64,000 bases of DNA from Bacteroidota bacterium (GTDB lineage Bacteria > Bacteroidota > Bacteroidia > Chitinophagales > Chitinophagaceae). Of the stretch, positions 1-8,475 are shown piece by piece. The stretch spans positions 124,001 through 188,000 of the forward strand of contig VGFT01000003.1 of NCBI GenBank assembly GCA_016868775.1. Direction: 5' to 3'. How positions within the stretch are numbered: the stretch's first letter is position 1; the number at the start of each line of letters is the position of its first letter. The translations under genes were made by a program, and so were the position numbers. Under the pieces are notes generated by a model. The model searched no databases. It was not told where the DNA came from and saw only the letters and a program-made list of their open reading frames with translations.

Positions 1-746
1 CTAACATAGTGCAACGTACGGGCCCGATCACCGCTGGCGATGATGCTGCCATAAGCCGGACCGGTAGCGCGCTGCGATAAGAATGAATGCCAGATCTCGG
101 CTTCGATCTCGTATTCCATCACCCCCGGACGAATAAATTCCATTACCCGGCGAAACGTTTTATCGGTGATCTGAATGGCTTTTTTTACCACCTCTACCTC
201 CTCGCGGGTTTTAATGGCACGCAGGTCTTTCATCAGCACCGCCGCCCGCTGGTATTGATGCAGCGGATAACGGGCCTTCATCTCATCGATGAACCGATAC
301 TCGCGCGTTCGAAGCAAACTGGACTTCCGATCGTTTTCATTGCTGTCCAAATAAATGTACTCCGCCAAATGAATCCAAGGTTGAAGAAGCGCATCAACGC
401 TATCCAGCCAAACAATGGTCTGTATGCCGCTGATGTCCCTCGCTTCGCCGGCACGGAGCCGCTTCCCATCCCATTTCTCCTTGAGCTCGTTGGGGCGGAC
501 CAACACCAATACCTCGCGGTACTTGGGATCGGGATTGTCGGGAAACAAGATCACCATCGAATCTTCCTGTGTTACGCCCGATAGCCAAAACAAATCACTG
601 TTCTGCTTGAACGGATAATGGGCATCGGCATTGACAGGCACTTCGTCGTTGCTGACGAAAATGGCAATGGCGTTTTTCTTCATTCGGGACTGAAATCGAG
701 CCCGGTTCCGGACAAAAAGGGCCGAATCCAATGGTGTGTATTTCAT
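1..746 (-). CDS. pepP: Xaa-Pro aminopeptidase (aminopeptidase P), C-terminus cut off by window edge
   Basis: The reverse strand is open from an ATG at 746 to base 1, giving 248 residues with no stop. The start reads MKYTPLDSALFVRNRARFQS. The N-terminal part, with the segment HYPFKQNSDLFWLSGVTQED, matches the aminopeptidase P N-terminal domain that precedes the pita-bread metallopeptidase fold. From about residue 200 (AVLMKDLRAIKTREEVEVVKKA) the peptidase M24 domain begins. The family removes N-terminal residues next to proline and needs two metal ions; those ligands would lie beyond the left edge and cannot be checked. It is divergent from pckA across about 144 bases. Confidence 0.9.
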   Translation of the reverse strand, partial: MKYTPLDSALFVRNRARFQSRMKKNAIAIFVSNDEVPVNADAHYPFKQNSDLFWLSGVTQEDSMVILFPDNPDPKYREVLVLVRPNELKEKWDGKRLRAGEARDISGIQTIVWLDSVDALLQPWIHLAEYIYLDSNENDRKSSLLRTREYRFIDEMKARYPLHQYQRAAVLMKDLRAIKTREEVEVVKKAIQITDKTFRRVMEFIRPGVMEYEIEAEIWHSFLSQRATGPAYGSIIASGDRARTLHYV

Positions 747-890
747 GTCAAAATTTTATAACTCATTCAAAATTAACGGAAAAAACAAGTAAAAACCAGG
801 CATCACACAGGCCTGATCCGTTAAAAATCAATCCCATTTGTTGAACGGGTGTTCGGAAATCCGGTAGATTTACCGTCCAAATACGAACGA

Positions 891-2480
891 ATGTCAGCAC
901 GTATAATCCAACTCCCGGAATGGCAAATTCAACAAGATACCACGATACACTACCAGTCCGCTCCCGATACCTTGGTTCAGGATACACTCCGAATGCAGGA
1001 AGGAACGCTGGCCGACTCAGGAGCACTGGTGATCAAGACCGGAGAATTCACCGGACGATCTCCCAAGGATAAATTTCTAGTCAAGGATAGCCTGACCGAG
1101 CAAACGGTGAACTGGAACGATTTCAACCAGGCCATATCTCCGCAATCATACGGATGTATCCGCGACGATGTCAAAACCTACCTGAGCACCTTGAAGGAAG
1201 TGTGGGTGCGGGATTGTTTTGTGTGTGCCGATCCGCGCTACCGGTTGAAGGTGCGGGTGATCTCGGAAAAACCGTGGACCAACTTGTTCGCTTATAATAT
1301 GTTTATTCGTCCCGCTGAGTCGGATCTGGAAGGATTTGCACCGGACTGGACCGTTGTATCCGTTCCCGGTCTGCACCTCGATGCCAAACGATGCGGTACG
1401 CGCCAGCACAATGCCTCGGTGGTTTCGATGAGCGACAAGCAGATCCTGATCGCCGGAAGTGGATACACGGGAGAAACCAAAAAAGGTGTCTTTACGATCT
1501 TAAACTATGTACTGGTAAAAGAACAGGGTGTGCTGAGCATGCATTGTAGCGCCAATCTGGGTCCGGCCGGCGATACCGCCATTTTCTTTGGATTAAGCGG
1601 AACGGGGAAAACCACCCTGAGTGCCGATCCAAACCGAAAATTGATCGGCGACGATGAACATGGCTGGTCGAACGACGGCATCTTCAATTTTGAAGGAGGA
1701 TGTTATGCGAAGACCATCAACCTCACTGAGGAAAAAGAACCCGAGATCTTTCATGCCATCCGCCCGGGGGCACTGCTAGAGAACATCAACTTCTTTCCCG
1801 GCACCAACCGCGTAAATTTCGATGATGCCGGTATCACCGAGAACACGCGGGTATCCTATCCGCTGCATTACATCAGCAATGCAGTAGAGCCCTCGGTTGG
1901 CAGATTGCCCAAAAATATTTTCTTCCTGACCTGTGATGCATACGGAGTTCTGCCTCCGATCTCCAAATTGACCCCCGGCCAAGCGATGTATCAGTTCATA
2001 TCCGGATATACCGCAAAAGTTGCGGGTACCGAGGCCGGCGTAACCGAACCCAAACCAACTTTCAGTGCCTGCTTCGGCGCACCGTTCTTTCCCTTGCATC
2101 CGGGCGAGTACGCGCACTTGTTGGGCGATAAAATGCAGGAGAATAAAGTGAATGTGTGGTTGATTAATACGGGGTGGACCGGCGGTGCCTACGGTACCGG
2201 CCACCGCATGAAACTTTCCCTGACCCGCGCGATGATTACCGCGGCGCTGGAAGGAAAACTAAATGCCGCTGAGTATTCGAATGATCCGGTATTTGGATTG
2301 GCGATCCCGGATCAATGTCCCGGTATACCCACTGAGGTCCTTAACCCACGCAATACCTGGAGCGACCCGGCTGCGTATGATACAAAGGCAAAATATCTGG
2401 CGGGACTATTCGTAAAGAATTTTGAAAAATACGCCAGCGGCGTGAGTGCCGAGGTGTTGGCGGCGGCTCCGAAAGCTTAA
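891..2480 (+). CDS. pckA: Phosphoenolpyruvate carboxykinase (ATP)
   Basis: A 529-residue protein that converts oxaloacetate and ATP to phosphoenolpyruvate, CO2 and ADP, the entry step of gluconeogenesis. The kinase P-loop GLSGTGKTT is at about residues 234-242, and the family segments GEFTGRSPKDKF and NTGWTGGAYGTGHRM are intact. Length agrees with the bacterial ATP-dependent family (about 530-540). An in-frame GTG at 849 would add 14 residues, but the ATG at 891 (MSARIIQLPEW) gives a more usual N-terminus. The TAA stop shares a TTAA with the convergent kinase gene. Confidence 0.96.
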   Translation: MSARIIQLPEWQIQQDTTIHYQSAPDTLVQDTLRMQEGTLADSGALVIKTGEFTGRSPKDKFLVKDSLTEQTVNWNDFNQAISPQSYGCIRDDVKTYLSTLKEVWVRDCFVCADPRYRLKVRVISEKPWTNLFAYNMFIRPAESDLEGFAPDWTVVSVPGLHLDAKRCGTRQHNASVVSMSDKQILIAGSGYTGETKKGVFTILNYVLVKEQGVLSMHCSANLGPAGDTAIFFGLSGTGKTTLSADPNRKLIGDDEHGWSNDGIFNFEGGCYAKTINLTEEKEPEIFHAIRPGALLENINFFPGTNRVNFDDAGITENTRVSYPLHYISNAVEPSVGRLPKNIFFLTCDAYGVLPPISKLTPGQAMYQFISGYTAKVAGTEAGVTEPKPTFSACFGAPFFPLHPGEYAHLLGDKMQENKVNVWLINTGWTGGAYGTGHRMKLSLTRAMITAALEGKLNAAEYSNDPVFGLAIPDQCPGIPTEVLNPRNTWSDPAAYDTKAKYLAGLFVKNFEKYASGVSAEVLAAAPKA

Positions 2481-3112
2481 AACAACCCGTGTAATTCGGC
2501 GTCGACTCGACGGATGATCTCGCCGAGGTCTTCCTCCCGCTCTCCGAATTTTAGCTTATCAACATCGATGATGAGCAACTGTCCCTCTTTGTATTCCCCG
2601 ATCCATTTTTGATAGAAATCATTGAGGCGCTTCAAATAATCGAGCCGGATGTTCTCCTCGTAATCCCGGCCACGCTTTTGGATCTGTCCCACCAGCGTGG
2701 GAACCGAAGCCTGCAGATAGATCAGTAAGTCGGGGGGGCGGACCAGCGACTTGAGCGTTTGAAAAAATTCAAAATAGTTCTCAAAATCGCGCTTGCTCAT
2801 CAGGCCCATCTCATGCAGGTTGGGCGCGAAGATGTTGGCATCCTCGTAAATGGTACGGTCCTGTATGATGGTCTCGGTTCCTTGTTGGATCTCAACGAGC
2901 TGACGAAGCCGGCTGTTCAAGAAATAGATCTGAAGATTAAAACTCCACCGGGGCATGTCCTCATAGAAATCCATCAGATAGGGATTGTGATCCACATCCT
3001 CAAAATGAGGGATCCAGCGATAATGTTTGCTTAGCAGTTCCGTGAGAGTGGTCTTACCGGCACCGATGTTACCGGCGATCGCAATGTGTTTTGCTTTTTT
3101 AGCCTTTGCCAT
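2477..3112 (-). CDS. Deoxynucleoside kinase (dGK/dAK type)
   Basis: A 211-residue protein from the ATG at 3112 (MAKAKKAKHIAIAGNIGAGK). It carries the P-loop GNIGAGKTT near residues 14-22, a DRTIYEDANIFA segment with the DR(S/T) substrate-base motif, and the lid-like basic stretch IQKRGRDYEENI. The family phosphorylates deoxyadenosine, deoxyguanosine or deoxycytidine for nucleotide salvage in the cytoplasm. Substrate preference cannot be read here. An upstream in-frame ATG at 3133 adds only seven residues of poor character. It overlaps the convergent pckA end by four bases. Confidence 0.9.
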   Translation of the reverse strand: MAKAKKAKHIAIAGNIGAGKTTLTELLSKHYRWIPHFEDVDHNPYLMDFYEDMPRWSFNLQIYFLNSRLRQLVEIQQGTETIIQDRTIYEDANIFAPNLHEMGLMSKRDFENYFEFFQTLKSLVRPPDLLIYLQASVPTLVGQIQKRGRDYEENIRLDYLKRLNDFYQKWIGEYKEGQLLIIDVDKLKFGEREEDLGEIIRRVDAELHGLF

Positions 3113-3192
3113 AATTGTACATACCGGTACCATCCGACCGGGCGGACAAAATACTCCGAATTTTCGGATTCAGCCCCTTTCCGGGATAATTT

Positions 3193-4197
3193 TCAAAAAT
3201 AGTTCAGTCCCATCGCTGTCCGTACCGCTGTTAGGGTCTGCGCCGCACTGGCCCGGGCCTTCTCGGCTCCGAGTTGCATCACTTTTTTCAGGTATTGCTC
3301 GTCGGCCTGAATATCCGCCGCGCGGGCCCGGATCGGAGCGATGAAACCAACCATGTCCTCCCCCAACTGCTTTTTCATATCGCCATACCGGATCGTACAC
3401 GAATCATACGCGGCTTCGAAGTGGGCGATCACATCCGGGGCACTGACCAGCCGCATCAGCACAAAAAGATTTTCTATGTAATCGGGCTTGGGTTGAGAGG
3501 ACTCAGTCGGACCCGCATCCGTTTTTGCCTTCATCAATTTTTTTCGGATCGAATCGTCGTCGTCCGCCAAATAAAGCGTGGCGTTTTGATTTTCGCTCTT
3601 GCTCATCTTTCCCACGCCGTCCAGACTAGGCACTTTCACGAGTTCCTTCCCATAATTAAAGGCCTGTGGCTCGGGGAAGATATCGCCATACCGATGATTG
3701 AATCGCTGGGCAAAATTGCGCGCCATTTCCAGGTGTTGCTCTTGATCCTTTCCCACCGGAACCAAGTTGGCCCGATGCAATAGAATGTCGGCTGTTTGCA
3801 ACACCGGATAGGTCAGCAATCCGGCATTGATGTTGTCGGGTTGCAAACGAGCCTTGTCCTTGAATGTGGTGGTCTTTTCCAACTCGCCTTTATAGGCGAG
3901 CATGTTGAAATAGAGATATAGCTCGGTGGTTTCCGGTACGTGACTCTGGCAATAGAGCGCCACTTTCTCCGGATCGAGTCCGCAGGCGATGTTCTCTGCC
4001 AACACCCGTGTCACGCTCTCCCGCAAGGTTCGGTTATCGGGGTGCGTGGTGAGCGAATGGAGGTCGGCCACCATGAAAAAACACGGATATTCCTCTTGCA
4101 TCCGAACGTAATTACACAGTGCCCCGAAAAAATTTCCCAGGTGCAGGTAGCCGGTGGGACGAATGCCACTCATCACGATATTTTGGGAAGACTGCAT
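3193..4197 (-). CDS. trpS: Tryptophanyl-tRNA synthetase
   Basis: A 334-residue class I aminoacyl-tRNA synthetase that charges tRNA-Trp. The HIGH-type signature is TGYLHLGN at residues 15-22 and the KMSKS loop is exact, near residue 197. The Rossmann core starts almost at once (IVMSGIRPTGYLHLGNFFGA) and length fits the bacterial family (about 330). It lies 80 bases upstream of the deoxynucleoside kinase on the same strand. A near-consensus -7 box (CTAAGGTA on the plus strand, 4205-4212) lies just before the start. Confidence 0.97.
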   Translation of the reverse strand: MQSSQNIVMSGIRPTGYLHLGNFFGALCNYVRMQEEYPCFFMVADLHSLTTHPDNRTLRESVTRVLAENIACGLDPEKVALYCQSHVPETTELYLYFNMLAYKGELEKTTTFKDKARLQPDNINAGLLTYPVLQTADILLHRANLVPVGKDQEQHLEMARNFAQRFNHRYGDIFPEPQAFNYGKELVKVPSLDGVGKMSKSENQNATLYLADDDDSIRKKLMKAKTDAGPTESSQPKPDYIENLFVLMRLVSAPDVIAHFEAAYDSCTIRYGDMKKQLGEDMVGFIAPIRARAADIQADEQYLKKVMQLGAEKARASAAQTLTAVRTAMGLNYF

Positions 4198-4280
4198 AGG
4201 TGGGCTAAGGTAAGAATAAGTGCTCAGTTGAGTTTATCTTTACCCTCGGAAAGGGCTGCATTAAAAATTCCGAATCCGTT

Positions 4281-4988
4281 ATGTCAAACGAGATCATCCG
4301 GTTGGATCAGATTCAGAAGAGCTACTTCATGGGCAAACACGAGCTGCAGGTATTGAAGGGCTTGTCCTTACTCATTCACGGTAACGAGTACGTGGCCCTG
4401 ATGGGTCCGTCGGGTTCCGGGAAAAGCACCCTGATGAACATCATTGGCTGTCTGGATACTCCTTCCGGCGGAAAATACATTTTAAACGAAAAAGATGTGA
4501 GCCAGATGCAGGACGATGATCTGGCCGATGTGAGGAATAAAGAGATCGGATTTGTGTTTCAGCAATTCAACTTGCTGCCCCGTTTAACGGCAGTGGAAAA
4601 CGTAGCCCTGCCATTGGTCTATTCAGGCATGAAAAAAAAGGAGCGAACCGAAAAAGCGATGGCGATGTTGGAGTTGGTGAGTCTGACCGATCGAAGCCAC
4701 CACAAGCCAAATGAATTGTCGGGCGGTCAGTGCCAGCGGGTAGCCATTGCGCGTGCGTTGGTGAATGATCCGTCGCTCATTCTAGCCGATGAGCCTACCG
4801 GTAACCTCGATTCCAAAACCTCCTACGAGATCATGGAGATCTTCGATCAAATACATGGCCGGGGCAATACCATCGTGATCGTCACGCATGAAGAAGACAT
4901 TGCCAACCATGCCCGCCGGGTGGTTCGTTTACGAGATGGCGTGATCGAAAGCGATAAACAAAATCAGCCCAAGCAAACTTTTGCCTGA
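4281..4988 (+). CDS. ABC transporter ATP-binding protein, MacB/LolD type
   Basis: A 235-residue nucleotide-binding subunit. Walker [10 protein letters not shown] is at residues 42-50, the Q-loop is [10 protein letters not shown], the signature [15 protein letters not shown] lies near residue 146 and Walker B with [12 protein letters not shown] near 165. This is the MacB/LolD/FtsE class, which partners with permeases acting on periplasmic substrates or lipoproteins rather than classical importers. No permease lies beside it, so its partner is probably elsewhere. The gene is followed at 54 bases by the cobalamin adenosyltransferase on the same strand. Confidence 0.92.
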   Translation: MSNEIIRLDQIQKSYFMGKHELQVLKGLSLLIHGNEYVALMGPSGSGKSTLMNIIGCLDTPSGGKYILNEKDVSQMQDDDLADVRNKEIGFVFQQFNLLPRLTAVENVALPLVYSGMKKKERTEKAMAMLELVSLTDRSHHKPNELSGGQCQRVAIARALVNDPSLILADEPTGNLDSKTSYEIMEIFDQIHGRGNTIVIVTHEEDIANHARRVVRLRDGVIESDKQNQPKQTFA

Positions 4989-5042
4989 GTCAATTCAAAC
5001 CTTCGTGGGCTCACGTTGTTAGTCCCCATATAAGCACTCAAA

Positions 5043-5603
5043 ATGGCCCTGAAGATCTATACCAAAACCGGCGACGATGGCACTACTTCCCTGATCGGAG
5101 GCACCAAGGTCCCCAAATCCCACCTGCGCATTGAAGCATACGGAACCGTGGATGAGTTAAACTCGTATTTGGGGCTCTGCATCGATCTGCTCAGCGATGA
5201 AAACAGCCGAAAACTGCTTCGGGAAGTACAAGACCGCTTGTTCACCATCGGCTCGGCCCTCGCTTGCGACCCAGTGAAAGAACCGGGCATGAAGCTGCCC
5301 GACCTGAAGGAGACCGATGTGCAGGTATTGGAAAAAGAGATCGACCGGATGACCGGCGAACTACCGGCCATGAAAAATTTCATTCTGCCCGGCGGGCATC
5401 CCACCCTTTCGCACCTGCACATTGCCCGCTGCGTTTGTCGCCGTACCGAGCGGCATTGCGTGCGCCTCGAATTGGAGGGAGAAGAAGTAGCTCCACTAAT
5501 CATTCAATACCTGAATCGACTGAGCGACTATCTGTTTGTGCTTTCCCGTTACGTCGGGCAGCAATTGAACATCTCCGAGATTCCTTGGAAACCAAGGGTC
5601 TGA
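5043..5603 (+). CDS. Cob(I)alamin adenosyltransferase, PduO type
   Basis: A 186-residue enzyme that transfers the adenosyl group of ATP to cob(I)alamin, giving adenosylcobalamin. The N-terminal ATP-binding signature TKTGDDGTTSL and the RIEAYGTVDELNS segment are typical of the PduO/MMAB family, as is the later C-x-RRTER motif (CVCRRTERHCVRLE). Length is normal for the single-domain form. A probable consumer of the cofactor is present in this window: the class II ribonucleotide reductase at 28929-32294. That link is inferred; the genes are far apart. Confidence 0.94.
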   Translation: MALKIYTKTGDDGTTSLIGGTKVPKSHLRIEAYGTVDELNSYLGLCIDLLSDENSRKLLREVQDRLFTIGSALACDPVKEPGMKLPDLKETDVQVLEKEIDRMTGELPAMKNFILPGGHPTLSHLHIARCVCRRTERHCVRLELEGEEVAPLIIQYLNRLSDYLFVLSRYVGQQLNISEIPWKPRV

Positions 5604-5648
5604 GTATTTGACCGAGGGATCGGGATTTTTCTTTCTACTTTCGGGAAT

Positions 5649-6521
5649 ATGATGAAGAAAATTATCCTGCCTCCTCTCGCGTTTTTCTTGTTGACGCTTG
5701 GAGCCTGTAGACCCGACAACCCATCCCCGAATCCAACCTTTCCGTTGGTCGACACTACGGTGAACAATCTGGACTATGGCGACGACCCCTTACAAAAATT
5801 AAACCTGGCCTTGCCGGGCTTTCGAAACGGGCAAACGCCGCTGGTGATGATTGTGCATGGAGGCGGGTGGGTCACGGGCGACAAATCGGAGTTTCAATTT
5901 TTGTCAAACGGGCTCAAACAACGCGGATTCGCCGTAGCCAACGTGAATTACCGGCTTTCCACTAACAATCCCGACAATTACAAGATGCAGCTGGATGACC
6001 TCGACAGCGCCATCCAATACTGCTTCCGCAAAGCGACCTACTATACGTTCAGCAATCAAAAAATTTATTTGGTCGGGCACAGTGCCGGCGGACATCTATC
6101 GCTGGCACTTAGCTATACCCGCAACGGTAGTGGCAAAATAAAGGCCGTCGCTTCGCTGGCCGGACCCACCGATCTATTTGCTATGGCATATTACAACAAC
6201 GTGGTCTATGGAACGGTATTAACTACGTATCTGGGAATCCCTTTGTTGCCGGTAACCTCCACTTCGGAGCAACGTTACAAATCATGTAGCCCCCAATACC
6301 AGGCTACCTCCACCGCACCGGCCACCATTTTCTTTCACGGCGCGCTCGACCCCATCGTTAACCCCGATCAAAGCAGTACGCTGCACAGCCGGTTGGGTGT
6401 CCTGGGCGTGGATAGACGCCTGATCAGCTATCCACTGACATTTCATGATTGGTGGACCGACAACGTCAAAGTGACTAACACGCTGGATGAATTAAAGAGC
6501 TGGTATTTGGCGCACCCCTGA
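5649..6521 (+). CDS. Alpha/beta-hydrolase, exported lipoprotein carboxylesterase-like
   Basis: A 290-residue protein with a lipoprotein signal peptide ending in the lipobox LTLGAC (Cys about residue 20), so it is probably anchored in a membrane. The oxyanion motif HGGGW and nucleophile elbow GHSAGGH are present; GALDPIVNPDQSS supplies a probable acid and TFHDWW a probable catalytic His. This is the hormone-sensitive-lipase / BD-FAE-like arrangement. The substrate is unknown. It starts 45 bases after the adenosyltransferase, possibly in one transcript, and converges on lolD. Confidence 0.85.
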   Translation: MMKKIILPPLAFFLLTLGACRPDNPSPNPTFPLVDTTVNNLDYGDDPLQKLNLALPGFRNGQTPLVMIVHGGGWVTGDKSEFQFLSNGLKQRGFAVANVNYRLSTNNPDNYKMQLDDLDSAIQYCFRKATYYTFSNQKIYLVGHSAGGHLSLALSYTRNGSGKIKAVASLAGPTDLFAMAYYNNVVYGTVLTTYLGIPLLPVTSTSEQRYKSCSPQYQATSTAPATIFFHGALDPIVNPDQSSTLHSRLGVLGVDRRLISYPLTFHDWWTDNVKVTNTLDELKSWYLAHP

Positions 6522-6538
6522 TATAGACCTGATCGAGA

Positions 6539-7189
6539 TCAGCTCAGCTGCCCGTCCCGGATCCGCAAACACCGATCGCTGAGCGCGGCGAGTTCCTCGT
6601 TGTGCGTTACGATCAGAAAGGTTTGTTTCAATTGATCGCGCAGGTCAAAGAACAACCGATGCATATCCTGGGCAGTAGCCGTATCCAGATTTCCGGTGGG
6701 CTCATCGGCAAAGACCACAGCCGGCTTATTGATCAGGGCACGGGCTACGGCTACGCGTTGCTGCTCCCCCCCCGAAAGTTGCGTGGGACGATGATCCGCC
6801 CGGTTGGTCATTCCCAATAACTCCAACAACCCCTGCGCCTCTTTTTTAACCTCGGCACGGGGGCGTTTCCCCAACCAACCCGGAATGCAAATATTTTCTA
6901 GGGCACTGAACTCGGGTAGCAGGTGGTGGAATTGAAAAACAAATCCAATCGATCGATTGCGGAAGGCGGCCAGCTCGTTTCTGGAAAGTCGGGTGACCTC
7001 CGTACCATTGATTTCCACCGATCCCTCATCGGGCTGGTCCAACGTGCCCAGGATGTGCAGCAACGTACTTTTTCCCGAACCGGAGGGCCCCACCAGAGAA
7101 ACCACCTCTCCCGCAGCGATGGAAATACTCACTTCGCGCAGCACGGATAGGTCTCTGAATTTTTTAGAAATGTTTTTTCCGTTTATCAT
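6539..7189 (-). CDS. lolD: Lipoprotein-releasing-type ABC ATPase (LolD-like)
   Basis: A 216-residue ATPase from the ATG at 7189 ([11 protein letters not shown]). Walker A is GPSGSGKST, the Q-loop [17 protein letters not shown] with its doubled His is characteristic of LolD, the signature is [15 protein letters not shown] and Walker B ends in [11 protein letters not shown]. In LolCDE the ATPase drives release of lipoproteins from the inner membrane. A longer in-frame reading reaches 7300 but its extra 37 residues do not look like the family and overlap the next gene's start region. No permease is adjacent; a LolE-like permease lies at 42794-44014. Confidence 0.88.
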   Translation of the reverse strand: MINGKNISKKFRDLSVLREVSISIAAGEVVSLVGPSGSGKSTLLHILGTLDQPDEGSVEINGTEVTRLSRNELAAFRNRSIGFVFQFHHLLPEFSALENICIPGWLGKRPRAEVKKEAQGLLELLGMTNRADHRPTQLSGGEQQRVAVARALINKPAVVFADEPTGNLDTATAQDMHRLFFDLRDQLKQTFLIVTHNEELAALSDRCLRIRDGQLS

Positions 7190-7298
7190 TGGATCAGATG
7201 CGGTCCCGAAACTAATCAAAAAATCAGGGCCGATACCCATTTTAACGGATTTGGCAAATTGGATATTCTGCCTACATTCGCGAAAAATAACGACATCC

Positions 7299-7520
7299 AT
7301 GTTTTGGACTCTTGAACTAGCCTCTTATTTGGAAGACGCCCCCTGGCCGGCGACGAAAGACGAATTGATCGATTACTCCATCCGCTCCGGTGCACCCATC
7401 GAAGTAGTCGAAAACCTGCAAGAACTAGAAGACGAGGGCGATGTATTTGAGTCGATCGAAGACATCTGGCCCGATTATCCCACGCAGGATGATTTTCTGT
7501 TCAACGAGGACGAATACTAA
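7299..7520 (+). CDS. DUF2795-like small acidic protein
   Basis: A 73-residue protein starting MFWTLELASYLEDAPWPATK at the ATG 7299. The segment PWPATKDELIDYSIRSGAPIEVVENLQEL is strongly conserved among Bacteroidota small proteins annotated as DUF2795, from memory of the family. The C-terminus is very acidic (DIWPDYPTQDDFLFNEDEY). Function is unknown. The longer frame that opens at 6957 runs antisense through lolD and is not used. A strong terminator follows 20 bases after the stop. Confidence 0.85.
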   Translation: MFWTLELASYLEDAPWPATKDELIDYSIRSGAPIEVVENLQELEDEGDVFESIEDIWPDYPTQDDFLFNEDEY

Positions 7521-7539
7521 TCGATAACACGATCAAAAA

Positions 7540-7565
7540 AACCTCCCTATTCGGGAGGTTTTTTT
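7540..7565. terminator. Rho-independent terminator, bidirectional
   Basis: A perfect AACCTCCC / GGGAGGTT stem around a short TATTC-type loop is followed by a T run on the plus strand and preceded by an A run (from 7535). It can end the DUF2795 gene from the left and fabI from the right. Confidence 0.92.
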
Positions 7566-7580
7566 ATTGCAGCAACGTGA

Positions 7581-8396
7581 TTAGTCTCCCATTTTTTCGA
7601 TGACCGACTGAGTCACTCCCGTGAAGGAAAACCCGCCGTCGTGAAACAGATTCTGCATGGTAACATAGCGGGTCAGGTCGCTGAACAGCGTCACACAATA
7701 ATTGGCGCAATCTTCGCCGGTGGCGTTGCCAAGCGGACTCATCGCCTCAGCATAATTGATAAATCCGTCAAATCCTTTGACGCCACTGCCCGCGGTGGTA
7801 CGGGTGGGCGACTGAGAAACCGTATTGATCCGCACTTTTCGACGAAAGCCATAATGATAACCAAAGCTGCGGGTGACGCTTTCCAACAACGCCTTGGCAT
7901 CGGCCATTTCATTGTAATCCGGAAAAACCCGCTGTGCCGCGATATAACTCAATGCCACCACACTACCCCAGTCACGGATCGCATCCAGATCCCAGGCCGT
8001 CCGCAGCACGCGATGGAAGCTCATGGCAGAGATATCCAATGTTTTTTGGTTCCACTCATAATTCATCTCGGTATAATGCTTGCCTTTTCGGACGTTGAGA
8101 CTCATGCCGATAGAATGCAAGACAAAATCCATCGGCCCGCCAAAATGCTTCATAGCCTGCTCAAATAGATTTTTCAGGTCGTCCATATTCGTGACATCCG
8201 CCCCAATAACCGGAGCATTGCCACACCGCTCCGAAAGCTTATTGATTTCGCCCATACGAAGGGCCACGGGTGCATTGGTCAAAACGATCTTGGCGCCTTC
8301 CTCGTGACAACGAAGGGCTGTTTTCCAGGCGATGGATTTCTCATCCAGTGCCCCGAAGATGATGCCGCATTTTCCGGCTAGCAGTTGATTGGCCAT
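7581..8396 (-). CDS. fabI: Enoyl-[acyl-carrier-protein] reductase (NADH), FabI
   Basis: A 271-residue short-chain-dehydrogenase-fold enzyme that performs the last reduction of each fatty-acid elongation cycle. The FabI-type active site Y-x6-K is present as Y161 and K168 (DYNEMADAK), with the second conserved Tyr at 151. The start MANQLLAGKCGIIFGALDEKS replaces the classic GxxxGxG by the FabI form of the cofactor loop. Length fits the family. An exact -7 box lies about 20 bases upstream on the same strand. Confidence 0.95.
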   Translation of the reverse strand: MANQLLAGKCGIIFGALDEKSIAWKTALRCHEEGAKIVLTNAPVALRMGEINKLSERCGNAPVIGADVTNMDDLKNLFEQAMKHFGGPMDFVLHSIGMSLNVRKGKHYTEMNYEWNQKTLDISAMSFHRVLRTAWDLDAIRDWGSVVALSYIAAQRVFPDYNEMADAKALLESVTRSFGYHYGFRRKVRINTVSQSPTRTTAGSGVKGFDGFINYAEAMSPLGNATGEDCANYCVTLFSDLTRYVTMQNLFHDGGFSFTGVTQSVIEKMGD

Positions 8397-8415
8397 ATCT
8401 GATTGGATTGAGGCT

Positions 8416-8423
8416 CAAAAGTA
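8416..8423 (-). promoter_or_regulatory. -7 promoter box for fabI (TACTTTTG)
   Basis: On the minus strand the octamer reads TACTTTTG, an exact fit to the Bacteroidota TAnnTTTG element, 20 bases before the fabI ATG. No convincing -33 TTTG is visible at the expected distance. Confidence 0.5.
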
Positions 8424-8475
8424 GGCAATCTTCTTTCTTCGCCGCTTCGCTTTCGTATCTTCGTCCCCACCCATT

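Noticed and set aside
849-890. GTG start extending pckA by 14 codons
   Set aside because: The extension is not family-like, and the ATG at 891 gives a normal N-terminus.
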